DNA of 64,000 nt, from NCBI GenBank assembly GCA_001769975.1, contig MEPW01000054.1, positions 21,099 through 85,098 on the forward strand, in the 5' to 3' direction. The position numbers and the translations under genes were made by a program. Each line of letters starts with the position of its first letter. The first letter of the stretch is position 1. The stretch comes from Bdellovibrionales bacterium RIFOXYA1_FULL_36_14 (GTDB taxonomy: Bacteria > Bdellovibrionota > Bacteriovoracia > Bacteriovoracales > Bacteriovoracaceae). The notes under the pieces are model-generated. The model was not told where the DNA came from and ran no database searches. It saw only the letters and a list, made by a program, of their open reading frames with translations. Shown here piece after piece: positions 20,391-29,547 of the stretch.

Positions 20391-21497
20391 ATGATAGATA
20401 AGACTATAATTAACAATCTGGTTTATAAAATTAAAGATGCTTTAAAGCTTGGCTCTTCAAGTGTTGTGGGAATAGATATTGGATTAAGTGCAGTGAAAGT
20501 TGCAGAAATAATTGAAACCAAACCAGGTACCTACAAATTAGTTAAATATGCCTCGGTACCTCTTTCTGAGGGAGCCTTGATTGAGGATGAAATTCAAAAG
20601 GAAGATGAGATTATTGAGGCGTTGCAGTCAGCAGTTATTGAAGCCAATATTGATACTACTAACGCATGCATATCAATTTCCGGTCCTAATACAATTGTGC
20701 GTAAACTTCAATTAGCAGGTGGTACGGACGAAGAAATCGAAGATCAGGTATTATGGGAAGCAGAACAATATCTTCCCTTTGATATAGACAGTTCCACGGT
20801 CTCTTATCATTTATTCGGAGAGAATATTGGTGGTGGCGTGGATGTGTTAATGGTTGGTGCTAAAAATGATGTTATTTATCGTTACAAGGATTTAGTTGAA
20901 CATAGCGGGATGCGAGTGAAAGTAGTTGATGTTGATGCCGTTGCTATCACTAATGTTTTTGAGCATCTGTATCTAGAAGAAATGGAAGACCCAAATTTTT
21001 CCAGAATAATAATGGATATCGGAGCACAAAAGACTTCATTTATCATTCACAAAAAAGGAATTTTAGCATTTTGCAAAGAGATTAATATTGGTGGTTCTAT
21101 GATCACTGAAGAAATTCAAAGGCAGCTGGGTTTAAATTTCTTGGAGGCTGAAGGCCTTAAGACCCAATCTGACGCAAATGGAAACCTTCCTGAAGAAGTT
21201 CTCCAAGTTATTGAAGACGTTCTGGAGATTTTTTTTAAAGAAATTAAAAAGACAATTGATTTTTATATTACTGCTATGAGTGATGAGGATTTTTCTGAGT
21301 GCTGGGTGACTGGTGGAGGGGCTTTAACCCCGAATCTCATTGAAGGACTTGAATCAATTTTAAAATTACCAGTAAAGTTTATCAATCCATTCGAAAAAAT
21401 TACCTATGATAGTAAATTCTCAGAAAGCGATATTGACTCGATTACCTATACAGGAGTTACGGCGATTGGATTAGCCATGAGGAAGATAGACGAATGA
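20391..21497 (+). CDS. pilM: Type IV pilus assembly protein PilM
   Basis: Actin-like: 'VGIDIGLSAVKVAEI', 'EIEDQVLWEAEQYLPFDI', 'VTGGGALTPNL'. Confidence 0.95.
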   Translation: MIDKTIINNLVYKIKDALKLGSSSVVGIDIGLSAVKVAEIIETKPGTYKLVKYASVPLSEGALIEDEIQKEDEIIEALQSAVIEANIDTTNACISISGPNTIVRKLQLAGGTDEEIEDQVLWEAEQYLPFDIDSSTVSYHLFGENIGGGVDVLMVGAKNDVIYRYKDLVEHSGMRVKVVDVDAVAITNVFEHLYLEEMEDPNFSRIIMDIGAQKTSFIIHKKGILAFCKEINIGGSMITEEIQRQLGLNFLEAEGLKTQSDANGNLPEEVLQVIEDVLEIFFKEIKKTIDFYITAMSDEDFSECWVTGGGALTPNLIEGLESILKLPVKFINPFEKITYDSKFSESDIDSITYTGVTAIGLAMRKIDE

Positions 21498-22102
21498 TTA
21501 AAATAAATCTTCTTGGTGTTAAAAAGGAAAAAATCAATATTCCAATTGTAATGGGAATGGATTTTCGTGCTATTAGTTGGACCGGGGTGATTTTATCAAT
21601 AATTATTTATTTCGGAGTGCAAGAATCAATAAATATATATTACAACCAAGAGATAGATAAAATAAAAGAAAAGACCAGGTTAGAGGAACTAAAATTTAAA
21701 AAAATTAAAAAGGATATTTCAAATCATGAGCGGATAAAAAATATGCTTAATGAGTTTGAAGTAAAGAAAGAACAACTAAAAACTAAAACTCAGCATGTTA
21801 GTCAGATTTTGGAAAATAAGTCAAATCCAAGGAAAATTTTAGAAAGACTGGCTCGGGATATTGGTAATGATCTATGGTTTAATGTTATTAGAGTCCAAAA
21901 TGATCAAATAAATATCTCGGGAACAGCGTATAATTATCACAGTATCGGAGGATTCATTGCCAGGGCAAATGAATCAAAATTTTTTGGTGGGTCTTTTAAG
22001 ATTTTAAATGAAGAAGTGAAGACAGAATCAATAATGGTTAAAGGGAAGGCGACGAACGTTGAACACTTTGAAGCTGAAGGCAAAATAATAAGTTATGAGT
22101 AG
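21494..22102 (+). CDS. pilN: Type IV pilus assembly protein PilN
   Basis: 'MIKINLLGVKKEK' start, single TM and coiled coil, between pilM and pilO. Confidence 0.85.
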   Translation: MIKINLLGVKKEKINIPIVMGMDFRAISWTGVILSIIIYFGVQESINIYYNQEIDKIKEKTRLEELKFKKIKKDISNHERIKNMLNEFEVKKEQLKTKTQHVSQILENKSNPRKILERLARDIGNDLWFNVIRVQNDQINISGTAYNYHSIGGFIARANESKFFGGSFKILNEEVKTESIMVKGKATNVEHFEAEGKIISYE

Positions 22103-22108
22103 AACCAA

Positions 22109-22834
22109 ATGAAAAAACTGTTGAAACATATTTATATTTTGATTTTAGCCTACACTGCATATGTTGGATATGAAATGTGGGGAGAAAAGGAAATAGAATT
22201 AGCTAATGAGATAAATGTATTGGATCAGATAATTACTAAAGTTAAGGAGAAAGAAGAGGAATTGAAGTCATTGGAAGCATATTATAAAGATGTGGATCTA
22301 GCGATAGAAAACATAAAACTAGTGATGCTTCAAGTTAAGGATTTGCAAAGCAAATTACCATCAAAAAATGATGATCTTACCAATTTTCAAACGATTAAAA
22401 ATATAGGTAGTCAGATTAATATGCAAAGCATGGAGTTAAGTTCGAGCAAAGAAGAGCCAAAAGATTTTTATTTTGTGACAAGATATAACTTGAAAGCGAC
22501 GGGGACTTATTTACAATTTTTGTTATTGTTGGAACAGATTTCCAAAGGACAACGGATGCTTAATATACCAGCAATAGAATTGAAGGAAAAAGCTACCAGA
22601 CAAAAAGGTCGATATGTTTTGGTCGATGGTAATGTAACGATTGAGTCTTACCGATATAATTCGAAATATGCAGAATCGGATGATGTAGTAGGAGATATTT
22701 TAAGTAAATACTCTGATATTATTGAAAGAAGAAATAGACTAAATAAAAAAGCAAATAATGATGAAACTAATGATGAAAATATAGATAACAAAGAGATGGA
22801 TAAAAAAATTGAAAAAGCAGTTGATGAGCAATAG
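22109..22834 (+). CDS. pilO: Type IV pilus assembly protein PilO
   Basis: TM plus coiled coil, 'LPSKNDDLTNFQTIKNIGSQINM', 'GTYLQFLLLLEQIS'. Confidence 0.85.
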   Translation: MKKLLKHIYILILAYTAYVGYEMWGEKEIELANEINVLDQIITKVKEKEEELKSLEAYYKDVDLAIENIKLVMLQVKDLQSKLPSKNDDLTNFQTIKNIGSQINMQSMELSSSKEEPKDFYFVTRYNLKATGTYLQFLLLLEQISKGQRMLNIPAIELKEKATRQKGRYVLVDGNVTIESYRYNSKYAESDDVVGDILSKYSDIIERRNRLNKKANNDETNDENIDNKEMDKKIEKAVDEQ

Positions 22835-22845
22835 AAATAGCACCC

Positions 22846-23631
22846 TTGGTGATTATGATTAAAAAATTTTTTAAATGGATCATAGCTATGTACTCTCTCA
22901 GAATTATTATAATAATTTTTATTTTGACGAGCGTAAGTTTAGGTCAAGAAGATAATGAAACTTCACAATCTATAGTCACAACCGATACCCAGATCGTCGA
23001 AGATGCAACCAAGTCGCTTGAATCAACTGAAGTCAAAGCAACTGAGGAATCCATCAAGACCATCGATACACTTGAATCAAAGACAATCGAGGAAACTATC
23101 AGTACCACAGAAGCTTTAGTACCCATTAATGGCCCTATAGAGGAGCCAACCCCGGTTATTCAGAATTCAGAAAAAAGTAAAGCAAAAGAGTTTGGTATTA
23201 AAGAACGTACGCTGCCAATTTTAGAAAATATCACTACCAATATTGAAAACCCCATAGATCTTCGAGATCCATTTAAAATGCCTGATATTGAGGAATCGAA
23301 AAAACAAAATCTTATCCAAAATCGACCTTATTGGGTGACTGATGGAGTTATCACCAATATTGGAGGAGATTTGGACCCTAGCACAGTGAATATAGATAAT
23401 TTGCAAATAACCGGTATCTTACTGGGACCAGAAAGAAGGGCAACTGTAAAAATTGGTGAAAACAAAATAGTTCTTAAAGAAGGTATGTTGTTTGGACCAC
23501 AAAAAGATATCGAACTTAAGGCAATTATGCCAGCAGGTGTAGTTTTTGTTGAAAAGATTAAAAATGTCTATAATCAGGACGAGTATATTGAGACCATAAT
23601 TCCGGTCAGGGAAAACGCTCCCAACAAATAG
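22846..23631 (+). CDS. pilP: Type IV pilus assembly protein PilP
   Basis: 'LRDPFKMP...', 'LQITGILLGPERRATVKIGENKIVLKEGM'; between pilO and pilQ. Confidence 0.8.
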   Translation: MVIMIKKFFKWIIAMYSLRIIIIIFILTSVSLGQEDNETSQSIVTTDTQIVEDATKSLESTEVKATEESIKTIDTLESKTIEETISTTEALVPINGPIEEPTPVIQNSEKSKAKEFGIKERTLPILENITTNIENPIDLRDPFKMPDIEESKKQNLIQNRPYWVTDGVITNIGGDLDPSTVNIDNLQITGILLGPERRATVKIGENKIVLKEGMLFGPQKDIELKAIMPAGVVFVEKIKNVYNQDEYIETIIPVRENAPNK

Positions 23632-23732
23632 ATTGTTACTTTCAAATTATTAGCGCTAAAAAAAATTTTTGTTTTGAAACATATAATGATAGAATTATTA
23701 TATGTATATAATACTCTTATGGATGAGGTTTT

Positions 23733-25550
23733 ATGGGGAAAGGATTTTTTCAATTTTATAGGATTGTATTTTCTTTATTGTTTATTGCAGCCGCCTCTGT
23801 TTTTTCGCAAGAGGATCAATCTCAAATTAAAAAGCTTAACGGAATTAGATTTTTTCAAGATGGAGAATTATCTAAGCTAGAATTTGAATTTGATCGAACG
23901 GTGGAGGATGTTAAAAAGTTCCATGTGGTAGAAGACAAACAAATTATTTTGGAACTCAAAAATACCGAGGCTACCGAGCGTGTAATGCGGGCATTTGATA
24001 CATCAGAATTTTCTGGAAGTATTGTATTTGTATCAGCATATAAAAAAGCCAACGCATATAATGATCTGAGAGTTGTGGTTCAGTTAAGAGATAACGTACG
24101 CTCAATTTTACAAAGACAAAATAATAAAATGTTTTTGATTATGGAAAATCGGTTTGGAGTTTTTTCTAAACGTGAAGTTGATGAACAAAAAATTGCTGCC
24201 GCTGACAAGTTGGAAGAAGAGGAAATGAGTGATTTACATGTTCCAAAGTCGGCGTCAATCAATGACATTTTAGAAAACTTGACTCTTTCGGGAAAGAAAA
24301 AATATATAGGCTCAAGGTTCTCTTTTAATGTAAAGGAGATGCCGGTTGAAGATTTGCTTAAAATGATTGCGGACGCTTCAGGATTTAATATTATAACCGA
24401 TCCAGCAATTAAAGCGTTAGCCCCGATGACACTAAAACTAACGAATGTTCCCTGGGATCATAGTTTGGATTTGATAATGGATTTGAATAGTTTAGTAGCC
24501 CGAAAAAAAGGTTCTATACTTTTTATCACGACGGCAGCCAAGGCTGCTGAGGAAGAGTCTGAAAAGATCAAAGCTAAAGCAGCGGCACAGAGCCAAGAGC
24601 CATTAGTTACCAAAATTTTCCCCATCAGCTACGCTCAGTTGGGAGATATTCAAAAGATTACTAACGAATATCTTACTCCTACTCGCGGAAAAATATCGCC
24701 AGATGAAAGAACTAATTCATTAATTGTAAAAGACACTGCTGAAGTTATTGAAAAACTAGTAAAGATTATAGATGCACTTGATACGCAAACACCGCAGGTA
24801 TTGATTGAGTCAAAACTGGTGGAGATTGAAGAAAGATATGCTAAAGAAATTGGACTGCGTAATGGGGTTAACTGGTCATATGATCCTATTAAAGATATGA
24901 GCAAAGTTGCCAACGTTGGTCCAGGATTTTCTTTAAGTACAGCTCCGGTGGAAAGTGGAGCATTGCTAGGCTTAAATGTTGGAATTTTTGGTAGAGTTGA
25001 AAAATTAAGGTTTGATTTGCAGTTGATGGAGTCAGAAAGCAAAGGTAAAATTATCTCTAGTCCTAAGATTATTACGCAAAATAAAAAGAAAGCCACGATC
25101 ACGGAAACTGAAGAAAAACCTTATGCACAATCGGTATCAACCGATGCCGGAACTACTACTGGATGGGCCTCAGTCTCGGCAGATTTAAAGTTGGATGTTA
25201 CTCCTCAAGTTACCAATGAAGGTTCTATCGTTATGCAAATTGACATTGAAAAAGGGTCTTTTGGTCCGCCTCCTGCGGCAGGGGCGATGCCACCTTCAAC
25301 CAAGAGAAAAATTTCAACCAATGTATTGGTCGACAATGGATCAACGATTGTTATTGGTGGTGTTTATACCTTTAGTACTAACGAGGCTCATAGCGGAATA
25401 CCCTTTTTGAAGGATTTGCCGTTAGTTGGATGGCTTTTTAGAACACTTTATAATCCATCAACAAGTAAAAAAGAAATGATTATTTTTTTAACACCAAGAA
25501 TAATCAATCAAGAAGAAGCCGGTCTGATTGAAGGAAACAAGGAATTATAG
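23733..25550 (+). CDS. pilQ: Type IV pilus secretin PilQ
   Basis: AMIN-like N-terminus, 'DVPVEDLLKMIADASGFNII'-type STN, 'PQVLIESKLVEI', secretin C-terminus 'GIPFLKDLPLVGWLFR'. Confidence 0.95.
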   Translation: MGKGFFQFYRIVFSLLFIAAASVFSQEDQSQIKKLNGIRFFQDGELSKLEFEFDRTVEDVKKFHVVEDKQIILELKNTEATERVMRAFDTSEFSGSIVFVSAYKKANAYNDLRVVVQLRDNVRSILQRQNNKMFLIMENRFGVFSKREVDEQKIAAADKLEEEEMSDLHVPKSASINDILENLTLSGKKKYIGSRFSFNVKEMPVEDLLKMIADASGFNIITDPAIKALAPMTLKLTNVPWDHSLDLIMDLNSLVARKKGSILFITTAAKAAEEESEKIKAKAAAQSQEPLVTKIFPISYAQLGDIQKITNEYLTPTRGKISPDERTNSLIVKDTAEVIEKLVKIIDALDTQTPQVLIESKLVEIEERYAKEIGLRNGVNWSYDPIKDMSKVANVGPGFSLSTAPVESGALLGLNVGIFGRVEKLRFDLQLMESESKGKIISSPKIITQNKKKATITETEEKPYAQSVSTDAGTTTGWASVSADLKLDVTPQVTNEGSIVMQIDIEKGSFGPPPAAGAMPPSTKRKISTNVLVDNGSTIVIGGVYTFSTNEAHSGIPFLKDLPLVGWLFRTLYNPSTSKKEMIIFLTPRIINQEEAGLIEGNKEL

Positions 25551-25565
25551 GTAGCGTTTATTTAT

Positions 25566-26684
25566 ATGAATACAGACTTGACTTCACCATTAATTGAGCG
25601 ATATCAGAAACACTATGAGAGGGATTCTTCTTCTAGAATTTTTGCTCCATTGGCTGAATCCTATCGAAAGCTTGGGCTTTTGCAAGAAGCTTTCGATATA
25701 TTAAATAAAGGGATAAAAAAACATCCAAATTATCCTATGGGTTATTTGGTGCTAGCTAATTGCTATTTTGATAAAAATAATTTTGACTTGGCATATAATA
25801 CCCTCCAGCCCTTAGTTGCCCAAAATCGAGATAATATCAGATTACAAAAATTATTCGGTGAAGTTTGCATAAAAACCAACCGGCTTACAGAGGCCTTAGA
25901 AACCTTCAAGTATTTACTGTTTATAAATCCAAAGGATAAGTACGTTGCTGAGAAAGTTGAACAACTTGAAAAAGAAGACACGCCTTTAATAGATGAACGA
26001 CAAGCAGTATTGAAAAAAAATCAACTTCAGCTTTTTGATCTTTCTAATATTGAATCAGGTCCTGGACCATCAAAATCGACTCCTGAAGATTGGATTCAAG
26101 TTGATCTTTCTGAACCCAAGGCTAATCTTGAAATTAATAATGAAAATAAGATTGAAAGTCAGGAAACGCCTTCCTCATGGCAAATAGATGATGTAGCTAG
26201 AATTTGGAAAAAAACCATAGATGCGAAAGAAAACAAAAAAATAAAAGTAAATTTAGATCTAGATGAAGAGAGCGAAACTAAAATTAAAAATGAGGAAAGT
26301 TTGGACTTTCCGATGATAACGCACACTTTAGTAGATTTATATTGCGAGCAAGGTTACTATCAGAAAGCTAGCGAGATTCTAAAAAAACTTCTAGAACTAG
26401 ATCCTCAAAATAAAAATACTCAGGAAAAAATCAAGCAAATAGAAAAATTAATCTCAGCGGCAACTGTTAAAGAAAAACCGAGTGAACAGATTGCAAAAAA
26501 AATTCCAGCAATCCGCCATCAAAAAATTGAAAATGAAGGCCGTGATAATTTAATGCAATGCTTAGATAATAAATTGAAAAAGAAAAAAAATATTGATATT
26601 GCCTTGTATGAAAGCCAGTTTTCAAAATTTTTAAAAGCGATAAAAGATAAAGCTCAAGATTTCAGGCTTCATACAGACCAATAA
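25566..26684 (+). CDS. TPR repeat protein
   Basis: Tandem TPRs ('YPMGYLVLANCYFDKNNFDLAYNTLQPLV...'). Confidence 0.8.
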   Translation: MNTDLTSPLIERYQKHYERDSSSRIFAPLAESYRKLGLLQEAFDILNKGIKKHPNYPMGYLVLANCYFDKNNFDLAYNTLQPLVAQNRDNIRLQKLFGEVCIKTNRLTEALETFKYLLFINPKDKYVAEKVEQLEKEDTPLIDERQAVLKKNQLQLFDLSNIESGPGPSKSTPEDWIQVDLSEPKANLEINNENKIESQETPSSWQIDDVARIWKKTIDAKENKKIKVNLDLDEESETKIKNEESLDFPMITHTLVDLYCEQGYYQKASEILKKLLELDPQNKNTQEKIKQIEKLISAATVKEKPSEQIAKKIPAIRHQKIENEGRDNLMQCLDNKLKKKKNIDIALYESQFSKFLKAIKDKAQDFRLHTDQ

Positions 26685-26702
26685 CATGGATATTAATAAT
26701 TT

Positions 26703-27146
26703 ATGAAAATATTGATTATAAACGGTCCCAATTTAAATATGTTGGGTAAAAGAGAACCCACTGTTTATGGTCCTCAGACACTTGATGAGTTAATTAAGAT
26801 TACTGAGGCAAAGATATCTGGATTACCCATTGATTTGGAATGGTATCAGTCTAATCATGAAGGTGAAATTATTGATAAATTACAAAAAGTTAGCCAATCG
26901 ACTATAGATGGATTGGTAATTAATCCGGGGGGCTATTCCCATAGCTCGGTGGCCATATTGGACGCCTTAAAGCTTGTAAAGTGCTTGAAAATCGAGGTTC
27001 ACCTTACCAATACCCACACTCGAGATGAATTTAGAAAAACTAGAATTACGGCGAGTGGAGTTGATTTTGTACTTGAAGGACTTAAAAGAGATACATATAC
27101 TGCTGCAATTCAGATTTTGTATCAAATGAAGGAGAATTTAAAATGA
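26703..27146 (+). CDS. aroQ: Type II 3-dehydroquinate dehydratase
   Basis: 'INGPNLNMLGKREPTVYG', 'QSNHEGEIID', 'INPGGYSHSSVAILDAL'. Confidence 0.97.
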   Translation: MKILIINGPNLNMLGKREPTVYGPQTLDELIKITEAKISGLPIDLEWYQSNHEGEIIDKLQKVSQSTIDGLVINPGGYSHSSVAILDALKLVKCLKIEVHLTNTHTRDEFRKTRITASGVDFVLEGLKRDTYTAAIQILYQMKENLK

Positions 27147-27712
27147 TTTCTACAACTGAGTTTAAAAAAGGCTTGAAGCTGGAAATAGAAGGTAAGCCTT
27201 ACGAAATTGTTTTTATACAGTTTGTAAATCCAGGAAAAGGATCGGCGTTCTATAAAACCAAATTAAGAAACTTGGAAACTGGATTGGTAATTGAGCGGAC
27301 TTTTAAATCAGGTGTAGATACAGGTGCTGTACAAGCAGATTTACATGACATCGAAATGGAGTATATGTATGGGGATCATAGTGGATTTCACTTTATGGAC
27401 CAAGCTACTTATGAATCCATATGTCTTACAGACGAGCAAGTTACTGACACCAAGGGGTTTTTTCAAGAAGGTATGCGCTTAAAAGTTTTATATTATAAGG
27501 GAAAACCTATTTCAGTAGATCTTCCAAATTTTGTAGTACTTAGGGTTAAAGAAACAGACCCAGGTCTTAAAGGTGATACTGCTTCTGGCGGTAGTAAAAA
27601 AGCAGTTATGGAAACTGGACTTCAAATCAATGTCCCACTTTTTGTTAAAGAGGGTGAGTTATTGAAAATTGATACTAGAACATGTGAGTATGTTGAAAGA
27701 GTTAAAGGCTAA
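27143..27712 (+). CDS. efp: Elongation factor P
   Basis: 'NPGKGSAFYKTKLRNLETGLVIERTFKSG'; KOW/OB pattern. Confidence 0.97.
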   Translation: MISTTEFKKGLKLEIEGKPYEIVFIQFVNPGKGSAFYKTKLRNLETGLVIERTFKSGVDTGAVQADLHDIEMEYMYGDHSGFHFMDQATYESICLTDEQVTDTKGFFQEGMRLKVLYYKGKPISVDLPNFVVLRVKETDPGLKGDTASGGSKKAVMETGLQINVPLFVKEGELLKIDTRTCEYVERVKG

Positions 27713-27873
27713 GCGTTTTTGTCAATTTCTTAAGATATTTCTAATTTAGGTGCTCTTGAAAATCATTTGAAAGGACTTAAGTATAGGGAAATTATTACGT
27801 TTCCTGCACCATTTTGCCAAAAGTAGTAAAATAAACACATAATGATGCTTTCGTAATTAGATGAGGAAATATC

Positions 27874-29547
27874 ATGGATGATATTTTACTGGGAAAGGAT
27901 TTGTTTAATCAAAATAAATTTGATGAATCCATCCAATGTTTTAATAAAGTACTAAAAGAAGATCAGGCTTCAGTTGTTGATCAGAATATTTGCTATGAAT
28001 ATCTTATAAAAATCAATGAATTACTTTGTCTAGATCAAGAATTAGATTTAGTTGAAAATCAGTATCTAGATTTTTTAAAAAAAGAAAAATTAGATATACT
28101 TCGGATAAAAATGTTGAAGAAAAAGCTTAATTCAAAGATTTGTAAAAACAAAACCACCAAACTTTTCGAACTATGGGAACTGCTAGAAACTAATGGGAAA
28201 CTCGGTCAAGCTAAGCAAGTAATTCGATTATTAATCGACTTGCTTAAGTCGCACAAAAATACCGGTAAGCTAAGTTTAGTATTGAAGAATTATCAACAAT
28301 CATATGGGGACGATGATTACTTTCAAACGACCCTTTTAGAAGTGCATTTACTGGAGGGAAAGTGGGAAGAGGTTGATGGATTTCTTGAGAAAAGCCTTAG
28401 TGAAAAATCAACTGAAGTATTAAATTTTTATCCCCGAACGTACAGAATTTTAGATGAATTTATTGAAGATGAAAATTTACTAATTGGAAAATATAAGTAC
28501 CTGGCTTTTTATTATATTTTCTCTCTTTTTGTACAATCTAATAAAGATTATAAAAAAATCCAAAAAGATGTCATCAATATTATTTATGAAGCCGTTGCTA
28601 TAAATGGCTTGTGTGACAGGATGTTGGTAATTATATTGGAATATATAAAAATTTATAAATCCTGGTCATTATTATGTAACGAAGATTATTTTGTTGAATA
28701 TGCTAAAAAGGTATGCACAAGCAATAAGGTGATACCTGTCATAATAAGTAAAATTGAAGAATTAAAGTCCTGTGCGCCAGTACAATCCTTATCGGAAAGT
28801 GTTAGGGAAAATGAAGATGAAGTTGATGATAACTTTGGTGAATTAATTAAGCAAAAACATCGCAACGAGCAAAAATCCACTGAAGTACAAAAGCTTGAAA
28901 GAGATATTTTGTTTTTAAGAAGTATTGGAAATAAAAAAAAGGTAAAAGAAAAACTGAAACAATTAAAGCAGCAAGATGGCAACAATACAATAATTGAAAA
29001 TACAAAGGAGAGTAGTAGGAAAGATAATACTCGGGATCCGCTTGGAGACTTGGAGGATATTTTACAAAAAATACATCTCCAAACTGATAATCGGAAAGAT
29101 ACTGCATCAAATAATATACGCCTAAATGAAGTAGCTTTTAAAAGATATCTTGAAACGTTAGACCAACAAATAACACAAAAATATTATGAGGATATCGTTG
29201 TTGCATTATTCGTAACCGGGATGAATGAAGCAGCTTTATTTTTTCTAGATAAAGTTAAGCGTGACCCCGTGATTAATTGCAATGATGTGGTTTATGTCAA
29301 AATAGAATATTTGAAAATCGCCATTTTGTTGGAAATGAATAAATGTGGTGACGTAATTATTGGCGTGGATGATATCGTCGGGAAAATGCCACTACGAATA
29401 AATGAAAAAATTGATTTTTTGTATCTTAAAGGAGAAGCATTACGTAAAACCGGTAACGTTAAAGAAGCTTTAGAAATATATAAATATATTGTAAAAAAAC
29501 AAAAGCACTACCGAATGGTTGAAGCTAGGATTAAAGAGCTTGAATAG
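27874..29547 (+). CDS. TPR-containing protein of unknown function
   Basis: TPR-like 'LGKDLFNQNKFDESIQCFNKVLKEDQ' and 'KGEALRKTGNVKEALEIYKYIV'. Confidence 0.7.
   Translation: MDDILLGKDLFNQNKFDESIQCFNKVLKEDQASVVDQNICYEYLIKINELLCLDQELDLVENQYLDFLKKEKLDILRIKMLKKKLNSKICKNKTTKLFELWELLETNGKLGQAKQVIRLLIDLLKSHKNTGKLSLVLKNYQQSYGDDDYFQTTLLEVHLLEGKWEEVDGFLEKSLSEKSTEVLNFYPRTYRILDEFIEDENLLIGKYKYLAFYYIFSLFVQSNKDYKKIQKDVINIIYEAVAINGLCDRMLVIILEYIKIYKSWSLLCNEDYFVEYAKKVCTSNKVIPVIISKIEELKSCAPVQSLSESVRENEDEVDDNFGELIKQKHRNEQKSTEVQKLERDILFLRSIGNKKKVKEKLKQLKQQDGNNTIIENTKESSRKDNTRDPLGDLEDILQKIHLQTDNRKDTASNNIRLNEVAFKRYLETLDQQITQKYYEDIVVALFVTGMNEAALFFLDKVKRDPVINCNDVVYVKIEYLKIAILLEMNKCGDVIIGVDDIVGKMPLRINEKIDFLYLKGEALRKTGNVKEALEIYKYIVKKQKHYRMVEARIKELE

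Noticed and set aside
24650-25102. 150-aa antisense ORF inside pilQ
   Set aside because: Shadow ORF; secretin frame is certain.
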